From: Phyllobacterium sp. 21LDTY02-6 | GTDB lineage: Bacteria; Pseudomonadota; Alphaproteobacteria; Rhizobiales; Rhizobiaceae | Direction of reading: 5' to 3' | Length of the DNA stretch: 64,000 nt | Assembly (NCBI RefSeq): GCF_023554255.2 | Contig: NZ_JAMJWD020000006.1 | Location: forward strand, 124,001 to 188,000 | Position numbers and translations under genes: made by a program | Notes under the pieces: generated by a model | The model's input: the letters and a program-made list of their open reading frames with translations, nothing else | Database searches by the model: none | What the model was told of the DNA's origin: nothing | Shown here: piece by piece, positions 1 through 8,907 of the stretch | Position numbering within the stretch: position 1 is the first letter of the stretch | Layout of the letters: the number at the start of each line of letters is the position of its first letter

Positions 1-673
1 CCGCATAGGTTTCCGCGTTGATCTTGCCATAGTCCGGCTCTTCCAGCGGCGTCGACAGCATCACCGGGCGGAAGGGCGCGCTGGCAAGGCCCTGCGGCTT
101 GTCCGCCTTGCGCTCCAGCCAGGCGAAGAGCGGCTCGTAGGGCGGCTTCAATCCATGCCACAATTCCTCGATCTCGCCGACATCCACATCTCCGAACTGC
201 GCCAGCGCCTGCTTGGCAAGCCGCGCCGACACGCCGATCCGCAGGCCGCCGGTCACCAGTTTCAGCAAGGCGTAGCGCGCCGATGCGTCGAGCCGATCGA
301 GCCAGCGCTCCACCAGCCGGACCGCATCGCTGCGGGATGCGTGGATGAGCGAGGTCACGATATCGCCGAGCGACGGCGCCGCATTGGCCCGCGGCGCATC
401 TTCCGCCGCCCAGACCAGCGATATCGTCTCGGCGAGATCGCCGACATAATCATAGGAATAGCCGAACAATTGCTCGTCCATTCGCTCCGCAATCAGGCTT
501 CTCAGCATTGCCGGCTTGACGTTGGCGATGTTGAGATCGCCGGTGATGGCCGCCAGCGCATAGCCGCGATCCGGGTCGCGCGTCCTGCTGAAATAATCGA
601 CGAGCAGCGTCAGCTTGCCGTTGCGGGCCGGCGTCAGCACCAATCGGTCGAGGAGTTCGGCAAACTCTTCCAT
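1..673 (-). CDS. ATP-dependent DNA ligase, ligase-associated repair cluster (N-terminal part)
   Basis: This would seal nicks in DNA using ATP, as the ligase of the bacterial ligase/nuclease/helicase/PdeM repair cluster. Reverse translation from ATG at 673 begins MEEFAELLDRLVLTPARNGK and stays open to the window edge, giving about 224 residues. That covers the helical N-terminal DNA-binding domain typical of ATP-dependent ligases; the nucleotidyl-transfer motif with the catalytic lysine would lie beyond position 1, so catalytic integrity cannot be judged. The start codon overlaps the stop of the upstream nuclease gene by one base, which implies translational coupling. The assignment rests on the fold-like N-terminus plus the other three diagnostic genes of this cluster next to it. 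Confidence 0.82.
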   Translation of the reverse strand, partial: MEEFAELLDRLVLTPARNGKLTLLVDYFSRTRDPDRGYALAAITGDLNIANVKPAMLRSLIAERMDEQLFGYSYDYVGDLAETISLVWAAEDAPRANAAPSLGDIVTSLIHASRSDAVRLVERWLDRLDASARYALLKLVTGGLRIGVSARLAKQALAQFGDVDVGEIEELWHGLKPPYEPLFAWLERKADKPQGLASAPFRPVMLSTPLEEPDYGKINAETYA

Positions 674-1689
674 CAGTCGCCCTCGTCTTCGTAACCGATC
701 AGATGCAGCGGCCTGGCCTTGTAGCCATTGAGCTCGCACCAGCGCACCAGCGCCTCCTCGCGGCCATGGGTGACCCAGACCTGATCGGGATCGAGTTCCG
801 TTATCGTCCGCGTCAGCTCATCCCAGTCGCAATGGTCCGAAAGTATGATCGGCAGTTCGACGCCGCCCTGCCTGGCGCGTTGCCTGATGCGCATCCAGCC
901 CGAGGCGAAACAGGAGACCGGGTCGGGGAAACGCCGCGCCCAGCGATCGAGGAAAGCCGATGGCGGACCGATGACGATGGCCCCGGCAAAATCGCCGGCG
1001 TTGTCTGTATCGACCGTGGCCGGCGAGAGGTCGCCGAGGTCGATCCCCTGCGACTGGTAGTAGTCGCAGAGCTTCGCCAGTGCGCCGTGGATATAGATCG
1101 TCCTGTCATGGCCGGCATCGCGCAGCATGCGGATGACGCGCTGCGCCTTGCCGAGCGCATAGGCGCCGACGAGATGCGAGCGTTCCGGAAACTGCTCGAC
1201 CGAGCGCAGCAGCTTGGCGATCTCGTCGCGGCTGTCCGGGTGCCGGAACACCGGCAGCGCGAACGTCGCCTCGGTGATGAAGACGTCGCAGGCCACCGGC
1301 TCGAAGCCGAGGCAGGTCGGGTCGGGGCTGCGCTTGTAGTCGCCCGAGGCGACGATGCGCATGCCATCCTTCTCCACCGCGATCTGCGCCGATCCGAGCA
1401 CATGCCCGGCAGGGTGGAAGCTGACGCTGACGCCGTTGTTGACGACGGTTTCGCCGAGCGTCGCCGCCTGTGTCACGGCAGCGAATCCACTGCCGTAGCG
1501 CAGCGCCATGATGTCGAGTGTCTGGCGCGTCGCCATGACGCTTTCATGGCCGGACCTCGCATGATCCGAATGGCCATGGGTGATGAGCGCCTTCTGCACC
1601 GGCCGGATCGGATCGATGTAGAAATCGCCCGGCGGACAATAGAGCCCCGCCGGCGTCGATCGCAACAAGTCTTCCGGTCGTTTCAGCAC
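673..1689 (-). CDS. Ligase-associated DNA exonuclease, metallo-beta-lactamase fold
   Basis: A 338-residue metallo-beta-lactamase/beta-CASP nuclease of the type encoded beside bacterial ATP-dependent ligases and proposed to process DNA ends. The zinc-binding signature THGHSDHA lies at about residues 38-45. Further metal-ligand regions are visible at HPAGHVLGS (about residue 92) and ASGDYKRS, and DHCDWDELT with WVTHGREE near the C-terminus resemble the beta-CASP histidine motifs. The start is GTG at 1689, supported by a purine-rich GGGGGAGAAG just before it. The gene overlaps the ligase start by one base, so the two are one transcript. It is divergent from the helicase gene across about 93 bases, where both promoters must lie. 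Confidence 0.87.
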   Translation of the reverse strand: MLKRPEDLLRSTPAGLYCPPGDFYIDPIRPVQKALITHGHSDHARSGHESVMATRQTLDIMALRYGSGFAAVTQAATLGETVVNNGVSVSFHPAGHVLGSAQIAVEKDGMRIVASGDYKRSPDPTCLGFEPVACDVFITEATFALPVFRHPDSRDEIAKLLRSVEQFPERSHLVGAYALGKAQRVIRMLRDAGHDRTIYIHGALAKLCDYYQSQGIDLGDLSPATVDTDNAGDFAGAIVIGPPSAFLDRWARRFPDPVSCFASGWMRIRQRARQGGVELPIILSDHCDWDELTRTITELDPDQVWVTHGREEALVRWCELNGYKARPLHLIGYEDEGD

Positions 1690-1782
1690 CTTCTCCCCCT
1701 GCTCCGGCCATGGCTAAACGAAGATAGTGCGCTTTTGGCTCCACGCAAATTCCGTATCGCGCTATTTGCAGCAGCGTCGTGC

Positions 1783-4365
1783 ATGCTTCGACAGATGCCA
1801 GGGACCTTGGCGCGCAGACCGGCAATCGCTACATTCGCCGCTGTGAGCAAGCCCGAAACATTGGACGACACCCCCCTCCTGCCGCCGCAATTCCTGCGCT
1901 GGTTCCAGGACAAGGGCTGGAGCCCCCGCCAACACCAGCTGGACCTTCTGCGCGAGGCGGATGCGGGCAATTCCGCCCTGCTCATCGCACCGACCGGCGC
2001 CGGGAAGACCCTGGCCGGGTTTCTGCCAGCCCTGACGGACCTTGCGACGCGCGGCAAGGGCAATGCGCCCGGTCGCGGCATCCACACGCTCTACATATCG
2101 CCCCTTAAGGCGCTTGCCGTCGATATCCAGCGCAATCTGGCAAAGCCGATCGAGGAGATGGCGCTGCCGATCTCGATCGAGACCCGCACCGGCGATACGC
2201 CCGCCTTCAAGCGCCAGCGCCAGAAGCTCGCCCCGCCCGACATCCTGCTGACGACGCCGGAGCAGCTGGCGCTGCTCATCGCCAGCAAGGATGCGGCGCG
2301 CTTCTTCGAGGATCTGCGCTATGTGATCCTCGACGAGCTCCATTCGCTGATCACCTCCAAGCGCGGGCACCTGCTGGCGCTGGGCCTCGCGCGCCTGCGC
2401 CGGTTGCAGCCCGGGCTGCAGGCGATCGGCCTCTCGGCCACCGTCGCCGAGCCCGACATGCTGCGGCAATGGCTGGTGCCCCAGCTGGAGTCCCAGAACG
2501 GTTCGGCTGCGCTTGCAAGCCTGATCGTCGTCGAAGGCGGCGCGAGGCCGGACATCACCATCATGAAAACAGAAGACCGCGTGCCCTGGGCCGGCCATTC
2601 CGCCGTCTACGCCCTTCCCGGCATCTATGACGCGATCAAGGCGCATGGCACGACGCTGATCTTCGTCAATACGCGCAGCCAGGCCGAGCGGCTGTTCCAT
2701 GACCTGTGGATGATCAATGACGACAACCTGCCCATCGCGCTGCATCACGGCTCGCTCGATGTCAGCAAGCGGCGCAGGGTCGAGCAGGCGATGGCGGCGA
2801 ACAGCCTGCGCGCGGTCGTCGCCACGTCGACGCTCGATCTCGGCATCGACTGGGGCGATGTCGATCTCGTCATCCATGTCGGCGCGCCGAAGGGCGCTAG
2901 CCGGCTGGCGCAGCGCATAGGCCGCTCCAACCACCGCATGGACGTGCCCTCGCGCGCCATTCTGGTGCCGGCCAACCGCTTCGAGGTGATGGAATGCCAG
3001 GCGGCGCTCGATGCCAACTACCTCGGCGCGCAGGATACGCCGCCGCTCGGCGTCGGCGCGCTCGACGTCCTTGCCCAGCATGTGCTCGGCATGGCCTGCG
3101 CCGCGCCTTTCGTCATCGATGAACTTTACGCCGAGGTGCGCACGGCCCTGCCCTATGCGCCGCTGGCGCGGGAGACCTTCGAGCGCATCGTCCAGTTCGT
3201 CGCCACCGGCGGCTATGCGCTGAAATCCTATGAGCGCTTCGCCAAGATCCGCCAGACGGCGGATGGCAGCTGGCGCGTGACACACCCAAGGGTGGCGCAG
3301 CAATACCGGCTGAATGTCGGGACGATCATCGAAGCGGCGGCGCTGACCGTGCGGCTGACCCGGCGCAGCGGCAAGGGCATCAATGTGCGCGGCGGCCCGG
3401 TGCTCGGCAAGGTGGAGGAGCATTTCCTCGAAGCGCTGGCGCCGGGCGATACGTTCTTCTTTTCCGGCCGGGTGCTGCGCTTCGAAGGCATCAGGGAAAA
3501 CGAATGCCTCGTCTCCGAGGCGAAGGGCTTCGATGCCAAGATCCCCTCCTATGCCGGCGGCAAGTTTCCGCTGACCACCTATCTCGCCGACCAGGTGCGC
3601 GCCATGCTGGCCGACGAGGAGCGCTGGCGCGCGCTGCCCGAGCAGGTGAGCGACTGGCTGCGGCTGCAACGGGACAAGTCCACATTGCCGCAGCCGGGCA
3701 GCCTTCTCGTCGAGACCTTTCCGCGCGGCAACCGCTCCTACATGGTGGCCTATCCGTTCGAAGGCAGGCTCGCCCACCAGACGCTCGGCATGTTGCTGAC
3801 GCGGCGGCTGGAGCGCGCCCGGGCGCGGCCGCTCGGCTTCATCGCCACCGATTATGCCATCTCGGTCTGGGGCATGCGCGACCTTGGCAAGATGTTCCGC
3901 AGCGGCGAACTGCCTCTCGCCGACCTGTTCGACGAGGACATGCTTGGCGACGATCTCGAGGCATGGCTGTCGGAAAGTTTCATGCTGAAGCGCACATTCC
4001 GCAATTGCGCCCTGATTTCAGGGCTGGTGGAAAAGCGCCATCCCGGGCAGGAAAAGACAGGACGCCAGGTGACGGTTTCGACCGATCTCATCTATGACGT
4101 GCTGCGCGAGCACGAACCGGACCACATACTTCTGCAGGCGACGCGCGCCGATGCGGCAACCGGCTTGCTCGACATTGGACGGCTTGGCGTTATGCTTGGA
4201 CGAATCAAGGGCCATATCGTGCATCGGGACCTCGACAGGATTTCGCCGCTGGCGGTGCCCGTGATGATGGAGATCGGCAAGGAACGTGTGCCCGGCGAAG
4301 CGCATGACATGCTGCTGGAAGAGATCGCGGAGGAAATGACGCGCGAAATGACGGACCACCGATGA
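1783..4365 (+). CDS. Ligase-associated DEXH-box helicase (Lhr-like)
   Basis: An ATP-driven DNA helicase of the Lhr-like superfamily 2 group, associated with DNA damage response next to the ligase and nuclease. Walker A APTGAGKT lies about 70 residues in, followed by the DEAD/H motif as VILDELHS, the motif III-like GLSATVAEP, and the motif VI segment QRIGRSNHR in the second RecA-like domain. The C-terminal half matches the winged-helix and Lhr-specific region. The reading frame is open far upstream, but that part is antisense to the nuclease gene. ATG 1783 (860 residues), ATG 1795 and GTG 1843 (840 residues) are the realistic starts, none with a strong ribosome binding site. The stop overlaps the pdeM start as ATGA. 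Confidence 0.9.
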   Translation: MLRQMPGTLARRPAIATFAAVSKPETLDDTPLLPPQFLRWFQDKGWSPRQHQLDLLREADAGNSALLIAPTGAGKTLAGFLPALTDLATRGKGNAPGRGIHTLYISPLKALAVDIQRNLAKPIEEMALPISIETRTGDTPAFKRQRQKLAPPDILLTTPEQLALLIASKDAARFFEDLRYVILDELHSLITSKRGHLLALGLARLRRLQPGLQAIGLSATVAEPDMLRQWLVPQLESQNGSAALASLIVVEGGARPDITIMKTEDRVPWAGHSAVYALPGIYDAIKAHGTTLIFVNTRSQAERLFHDLWMINDDNLPIALHHGSLDVSKRRRVEQAMAANSLRAVVATSTLDLGIDWGDVDLVIHVGAPKGASRLAQRIGRSNHRMDVPSRAILVPANRFEVMECQAALDANYLGAQDTPPLGVGALDVLAQHVLGMACAAPFVIDELYAEVRTALPYAPLARETFERIVQFVATGGYALKSYERFAKIRQTADGSWRVTHPRVAQQYRLNVGTIIEAAALTVRLTRRSGKGINVRGGPVLGKVEEHFLEALAPGDTFFFSGRVLRFEGIRENECLVSEAKGFDAKIPSYAGGKFPLTTYLADQVRAMLADEERWRALPEQVSDWLRLQRDKSTLPQPGSLLVETFPRGNRSYMVAYPFEGRLAHQTLGMLLTRRLERARARPLGFIATDYAISVWGMRDLGKMFRSGELPLADLFDEDMLGDDLEAWLSESFMLKRTFRNCALISGLVEKRHPGQEKTGRQVTVSTDLIYDVLREHEPDHILLQATRADAATGLLDIGRLGVMLGRIKGHIVHRDLDRISPLAVPVMMEIGKERVPGEAHDMLLEEIAEEMTREMTDHR

Positions 4366-5090
4366 ACATGGCAGCTCTCGACATCGCGCCCGTGCCCGCC
4401 GGCGCGGCCGAGCTCGATCTTGCCGGGCACCGGCTGGTCTGCGACCCCGCGGGCGCGATCTACCTGCCGGAGGACGGCCTGCTCGTGGTCTCCGACCTGC
4501 ATCTCGAAAAGGGTTCGTCCTTTGCGCGACGCGGCATGCTGCTGCCGCCCTATGACACGCTGACGACGCTTGCCGCCCTTGCCCGGCTCATCGGCCGCTA
4601 CCGCCCGAAATCCGTTCTCAGCCTCGGCGACAGTTTCCATGATGGCGAGGCCGCGACGCGCCTTACGCCGGAATCCGCAAGCCATCTGATGACGCTGATG
4701 CGAGGCAGGCACTGGATATGGATCACCGGCAATCACGATCCGCATCATCCGGGCGCGCTGCCCGGCGAAACCTGTGCCGAACTGGCGCTCGGCGGGCTGG
4801 TCTTCCGTCATGAACCGACGCGCAACGCGCCCGCGGGCGAGATCGCCGGCCATCTGCACCCCGCCGCAAGGATCGTCTGGCGCGGCCAGGCGGTGCAGCG
4901 CCGCTGTTTTGCGACCGACCATTCCCGCATGATCATGCCGGCCTTCGGCGCCTATACCGGCGGGCTGAACATCATGAACCGCGCCTTTCACGGCCTGTTC
5001 GATCTTGCGGCGCTGAGCGCCTATATGCTCGGAAAAGACAGGATATACCGCGTCAATCGCAGCTATTTCGAGCCCGCGCCGCGCTTCTGA
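4362..5090 (+). CDS. pdeM: Ligase-associated DNA damage response endonuclease PdeM
   Basis: A 242-residue calcineurin-like metallophosphoesterase, the fourth member of the ligase-associated repair cluster. The two-metal active-site motifs are all present in order: SDLHLEKG (about residues 44-51), LGDSFHD (about 87-93), GNHDPHH (about 122-128) and GHLHP (about 161-165). The start codon overlaps the helicase stop by four bases, so translation is coupled. With the divergent nuclease and ligase genes it forms a compact end-processing and sealing set; that role follows from family knowledge. After the stop there is only a short CCGCAATTGCGG palindrome without a T-run, so no clear terminator. Confidence 0.88.
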   Translation: MNMAALDIAPVPAGAAELDLAGHRLVCDPAGAIYLPEDGLLVVSDLHLEKGSSFARRGMLLPPYDTLTTLAALARLIGRYRPKSVLSLGDSFHDGEAATRLTPESASHLMTLMRGRHWIWITGNHDPHHPGALPGETCAELALGGLVFRHEPTRNAPAGEIAGHLHPAARIVWRGQAVQRRCFATDHSRMIMPAFGAYTGGLNIMNRAFHGLFDLAALSAYMLGKDRIYRVNRSYFEPAPRF

Positions 5091-5185
5091 CCGCAATTGC
5101 GGCCCTTTCCCCGAATATTATTTCTCGACACTTCTACAAGTTGTACTTGGTTTAGTACTCATACTTATTACCAATAGATCGAATG

Positions 5186-5201
5186 TTGGAAATCGTTCTA
5201 C
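5186..5201. promoter_or_regulatory. Near-palindrome upstream of the Slam locus
   Basis: The 154 bases before the lipoprotein gene are much more AT-rich than their surroundings, as expected for a promoter. Within them TTGGAA-ATCG-TTCTAC is a near-palindrome that loosely resembles the TTCTAA-type iron control elements of rhizobia. The match is partial and no convincing -35/-10 pair was found, so this is only a candidate. Confidence 0.2.
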
Positions 5202-5244
5202 AGATAAGGATATTGCTTAAACAGATTTTTCAGAAGAGGTTTTC

Positions 5245-6153
5245 ATGCGGCACGATCTTCTCATCCTGGCTGCTATTGCTTTGGCAATAGCTGGCTGCAA
5301 GCACGGAGAGCACGAGGAAGCTCCGTCCCTGGCGCTCGCCGGCAAGACGGCGGGAGCCGAAGCCAAGGACACGGCGCAGAGCGGCGATTACAGCCTGAAG
5401 GGTACCGGTTTGCAGACCGCCGAGGATGGAAGCCTGAAGACGTTTGCCTATTCGGCCACGCTGGGGGATACAAAGGCAGCCGGAGCGACGATTTCAGGGA
5501 AGTACGCGCCGGTGTTCCTGAAATTCAGCAAGGACGGAACCGCGGCCGGCCAGATGCTGAATACTGCGCGCAGCGGCGGCGGCAAAGATGACAATATCCG
5601 CTTCCTGATGAGCGACGCCTCGCGCGACTCGAAGGACAACCCCACCGCTTTCGGGCTTCTGGTCGACAATTCGACGGAGAAGAGCTTCTCCGCCGGTGCG
5701 CTCTATGGCGGCCGGGCGCCGACAAACCTCCCCACTTCGGGCACCGCGACCTATGAGGGTATTTTTGTCGGTGCGGCCAATGCCGGCAAGGGCAATAGCG
5801 GCGTGCGGGCGCATCTGGAAGGCCCCTTCGACCTGGCGGCCGATTTCGGCGCCGGAACCGTCAAGGGTACGATCCAGGGTTTGAGGGGGCCACTGGACCA
5901 GACCAGTCCGACTGCAGCAGCGGGCATGGTGACCGGCATAGGCTTCGACGGCAAGATGGCGGCAGACAAGGCGAGCTATAGCGCCGACAAGGTGACCGTC
6001 ACCGGGGAGGGCGTTCAAGCTGTTTCCGGCGCGGTACAGGGTGGCTTCTTCAATGCTGGCGGCAGCGAAACGGCCGGCACATTGCAGGCTACCGTTTCCG
6101 GCAGCGAACCGACCAACATCATCGGGGCGTTCCACGGCGAAAAGCCGAATTGA
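5245..6153 (+). CDS. TbpB-like beta-barrel surface lipoprotein, probable Slam substrate
   Basis: A 302-residue lipoprotein likely displayed on the outer membrane. The N-terminus is a short lipoprotein signal with the lipobox IAGC, cleaved before Cys18. A linker rich in Lys, Ala and Glu follows, then a glycine-rich beta domain. The last 130 residues (from GTATYEGIFVG, with VKGTIQGLRG and LQATVSGSEP) have the alternating pattern and repeated G-x-F/I-x-G turns of the transferrin-binding protein B barrel domain. A Slam-family gene starts 20 bases after the stop, the classical arrangement for Slam and its cargo. AAGAGG precedes the ATG. The ligand is unknown; haem, a metal-binding protein or another host or environmental factor are all possible. 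No TonB-dependent receptor is adjacent. Confidence 0.72.
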   Translation: MRHDLLILAAIALAIAGCKHGEHEEAPSLALAGKTAGAEAKDTAQSGDYSLKGTGLQTAEDGSLKTFAYSATLGDTKAAGATISGKYAPVFLKFSKDGTAAGQMLNTARSGGGKDDNIRFLMSDASRDSKDNPTAFGLLVDNSTEKSFSAGALYGGRAPTNLPTSGTATYEGIFVGAANAGKGNSGVRAHLEGPFDLAADFGAGTVKGTIQGLRGPLDQTSPTAAAGMVTGIGFDGKMAADKASYSADKVTVTGEGVQAVSGAVQGGFFNAGGSETAGTLQATVSGSEPTNIIGAFHGEKPN

Positions 6154-6172
6154 TCGCGCTGCCAGGAACGAA

Positions 6173-7489
6173 ATGATGACAGGCAGGCTCAAGGGCCGGC
6201 GATACCGGGCGGCATTGGCGCTCGGTATCCTCCTCGGATGTTTGACCATTGCCGATGCCCATGCGGAGGGGTCCTATTCCTTCGCGCAGGTAAAGTCGCG
6301 GATCGAATCCGGCCAATATGATGCGGCGCGCCAGCTCGTTGCCGCTTCGGGCGAGGACAGCCCGAGCAAGCGGGTGGCGAAGGCGTTCACCGAGGCGCTC
6401 ATCCTCAAGCATCAGCGGCAGCTGCAGGCTTCCGCTGATGCGATGGAGGCGATCCTGCTCGACAATCCCGAGTTCGATCGGGTGCGGCAGGAACTGGCGC
6501 ATAGCTATTATCTGCTCGGCGAGAACGACCATGCGCGGCACCAGTTCGGCATATTGTCGGCGACCAGCCATTCGCCGGCATTTCGCTCGCTCTACAATGA
6601 CTATCTCGACGCCATCGACTCGCGGCGGCCATGGTCGCTCGATGGCTATGTCGCCCTCGCCCCGAGCACGAATATCAGCCGCGGCGTGGCGGCCGATACG
6701 GTATTCATAGGCGGCGTGCCGGTGAAGCCGGCCAACAGGAAGCAAAGCGGCATCGGCGTCAGCTTTGGCGGTTCGGGATCGTACCGGTTCGATCTCAATG
6801 AAAGGATGGGGCTCACCCTCGGCGGCAGTTTCGACGGCACCAAATATGGCGGGCGCGAATATGACTCCCTCTCCGGCCAGGTGTTTTCCGAATTCTCATA
6901 CAAGACCGGCCGCTGGCGTTTTGGCGTCGGCCCGACAATGGAGCGCCTTTCCTTCGACTGGCAAGGCTATCGCCTCGCCTATGGTGCGCAGTGGAGCATC
7001 CAGAAGAGCTTCGGCAATAGCGGCGACACGATGCGGTTCACCGGCCGCCTCCGCAGGCTGGACTATGACGATCTCGATGCTTTCGACGGATATGAAATTT
7101 CCGGCGGCCTGCGCTACCAGCACGCCTTTTCCGCCGCGCTGGTGGCCAATACCGGGGCGGAACTGACGCGGGTCAAGGCAGAGAGGGAGTTCAACAGCTA
7201 TAATGCGGTGCGGCCCTATTTCGAGATCTACAGCGACCTGCCTTTCGGCGTGCTCGGCAGTATCGGCCTTGGCTATCAGTTCCGCGATTATGACGGAAAG
7301 TTCCCATGGACGGGCGAAAACCGCAGGGACGGGCAGCTGAGCCTGGTCTCGTCGCTGACCTTCCGTGGCTTGAGCTTCAGGCGCATCGCTCCGCGACTGG
7401 AATATGCCTATGTCCGCAACAATTCGAATATCGGCCTTTACGACTACGATACCCACTCCATGGGAGTTTACCTCACGCGCAAATACTAA
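6173..7489 (+). CDS. Surface lipoprotein assembly modifier (Slam/DUF560) outer membrane protein
   Basis: An outer membrane protein that moves specific lipoproteins to the cell surface. The product is 438 residues from ATG 6173 (preceded by CAGGAA; a second ATG follows at once). A signal peptide runs to about ADAHA. Residues about 35-150 are helical TPR-like (ALILKHQRQLQASADAM, RQELAHSYYLLGENDHARHQF). The rest is a beta barrel with many aromatic-girdled strands, such as WSLDGYVALAPSTNIS and RLEYAYVRNNSN, ending in the aromatic residue Tyr as outer membrane barrels usually do. The domain order and length match Slam proteins. It is co-transcribed with the lipoprotein gene just upstream, its presumed cargo. 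Slam is well described in Neisseria and Moraxella but little described in this bacterial order. Confidence 0.82.
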   Translation: MMTGRLKGRRYRAALALGILLGCLTIADAHAEGSYSFAQVKSRIESGQYDAARQLVAASGEDSPSKRVAKAFTEALILKHQRQLQASADAMEAILLDNPEFDRVRQELAHSYYLLGENDHARHQFGILSATSHSPAFRSLYNDYLDAIDSRRPWSLDGYVALAPSTNISRGVAADTVFIGGVPVKPANRKQSGIGVSFGGSGSYRFDLNERMGLTLGGSFDGTKYGGREYDSLSGQVFSEFSYKTGRWRFGVGPTMERLSFDWQGYRLAYGAQWSIQKSFGNSGDTMRFTGRLRRLDYDDLDAFDGYEISGGLRYQHAFSAALVANTGAELTRVKAEREFNSYNAVRPYFEIYSDLPFGVLGSIGLGYQFRDYDGKFPWTGENRRDGQLSLVSSLTFRGLSFRRIAPRLEYAYVRNNSNIGLYDYDTHSMGVYLTRKY

Positions 7490-7681
7490 CACGCCACCAT
7501 GCCTGGTATCCGCCGCCGGCCCGGATTTCCATAACGGCTTCCCTGCGGTGCCCAACCTCCCCTCATGTCGAGGGTGCAGGCTGCGCGCCGCGCTGCGGGA
7601 GCTGTGAAGCCGCCGCCCCAGTGGGTGGCAGGCATGTCGAAGCACGCACGATGTTGATGCAACGCTGAAATCAGAGATGGC
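7490..7681. other. Start of the gene-free block after the Slam gene
   Basis: No open frame here has a ribosome binding site or recognisable product. Fragments such as CCTCATGTCGAGGGTGCAGG (from 7562) and GGCATGTCGAAGCACGCAC (from 7628) are degenerate relatives of the palindromic repeats that follow. With the next segments this forms a 1.57-kb region without genes between the Slam gene and the ABC exporter. Confidence 0.6.
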
Positions 7682-8420
7682 AATAATGTACCGCGTGCTT
7701 CGACGGGCTCAGCATGAGGGGTTGGGGGTATTTGGCTGGGTGGTAGTTCTGTGGCGTTGGCGGGGTGTTGAGCGATCGCAGAACGACCGCCCTGCAATCA
7801 ACAATTTCCCCTCATCCTGAGCCTGTCGAAGGGCGCAGCAACGGTGATGCAGTCCCCTTACACACGCTGCATCGAAATAGTGCGTGCTTCGTGGTTCGGC
7901 AGGCTCACCAGGCTCAGCATGAGGGAAGTTGGCTCAGCATGAGGAGTTTGGGTATTTGGCAGGGTGGTAGTTCTGTGGCGTCGGTGGGGTGTTGAGAGAT
8001 CGCAGAACGACCTTCCTGCAATCAACAATTTACCCTCATCCTGAGCTTGTCGAAGGTCGCTGCAACGTTTGTGCAATCGCTTTTATCGCTGCATCAACAT
8101 AGTGCGTGCTTCGTGGTTCGGCAGGCTCACGAGGCTCGGCATGAGGAAGGTGGAGATCGGCATGAGGGGTTTGGGTGTTTGGCAGGGTGGTAGTTCTGTG
8201 GCGTTGGCGGTGTTGAGAGATCGCAGAACGACCTTCCTGCAATCAACAATTTCCCCTCATCCTGAGCTTGTCGAAGGGCGCAGCAACGTTCGTGCAATAC
8301 CCCTTACAAAGCGCTGCATCGAAATAGTGCGTGCTTCGTGGTTCGGCAGGCTCACGAGGCTCAGCATGAGGGAGGTGGAGATCGGCATGAGGGAGGTGGG
8401 GGCTCAGCATGAGGCAACTT
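7682..8420. repeat. Tandem array of about 223-bp palindromic intergenic repeats
   Basis: Three full units and a partial fourth lie head to tail. The landmark TGGTAGTTCTGTGGCG occurs at 7741, 7965 and 8188 (spacing 224 and 223), and CGTGCTTCG at 7694, 7883, 8105 and 8330. Each unit is internally symmetrical. An outer arm ending in GGCTCAGCATGAGG pairs with a right arm CCTCATCCTGAGCTTGTCGA, and an inner GTTCTG pairs with CAGAAC about 30 bases later, so each unit can fold into a long hairpin. Units differ by scattered substitutions and small indels, so the amplification is not brand new. The element belongs to the mosaic or REP-like intergenic elements common in alphaproteobacteria; it carries no coding potential. 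Confidence 0.85.
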
Positions 8421-8907
8421 GGTGTGATGCAGGGATTAAATACGGAAAATCCGCACCACGCCCGCGAAATCGCGTCTGGTCATTGAAATGGGGGGAGACG
8501 GGCGGTCTTCAGCGCGTCGTAGTGGTATCAGGGTCGAGGTCCGAAGACCGCCCGCGACGTCTTTGCCTGCTGTTGTCACGCTTGTCAGACGCAACAACCC
8601 GGAAAACGAAGCGCCACCTCCGTTTCCTTCTGCAGTTTGCCGGCCGATCGGGTTTGTCACTCCCGCCTGTCCGGCAACGCCATCCTTTCCCAGCTTGTCG
8701 AAACAGCACCGGAAGCTGCTCCCCCACTGGAAAGGACCGAATCAGAATAACCCGGTTTCAAACAGGTGGGATAAGTATCGACTTATCCCACCAGGGGAGA
8801 CGTGTGTTGCATTACTGTCGTGGGGTCATTCAACAAGCTCAGGATGAGGATGATTGATTTGATTGCAGAAAAGCAGGGAGCCCAGGTTTGAAACCTCGCA
8901 GAATTAT
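8421..8907. other. Non-coding segment with two strong inverted repeats
   Basis: No convincing gene. CGGGCGGTCTTC (8499-8510) is the exact reverse complement of GAAGACCGCCCG (8543-8554). GGTGGGATAAGT (8765-8776) and ACTTATCCCACC (8781-8792) form a perfect 12-bp stem around the four-base loop ATCG. Neither stem has a T-run, so neither is a typical terminator. A further solo copy of the repeat arm, as CAACAAGCTCAGGATGAGG, starts at 8828. Confidence 0.7.

Noticed and set aside
703-1782. N-terminal extension of the helicase frame
   Set aside because: The frame is open to 703 but runs antisense to the nuclease gene, has arginine-rich shadow composition and exceeds the family length by 360 residues.
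1762-3777. 671-codon minus-strand frame opposite the helicase
   Set aside because: It lies fully antisense to a clear helicase with intact motifs and has no family features; typical high-GC shadow frame.
7682-8420. CRISPR array
   Set aside because: The repeat units are about 223 bp and palindromic throughout, with no short repeats separated by unique spacers, and no cas genes are present.
8436-8660. 74-codon minus-strand frame in the gene-free gap
   Set aside because: It overlaps a perfect inverted repeat and has no ribosome binding site; such frames are usual in repeated intergenic DNA.
8069-8857. 262-codon frame in the repeat block
   Set aside because: It translates the palindromic repeats themselves, has no ribosome binding site and no recognisable domain.
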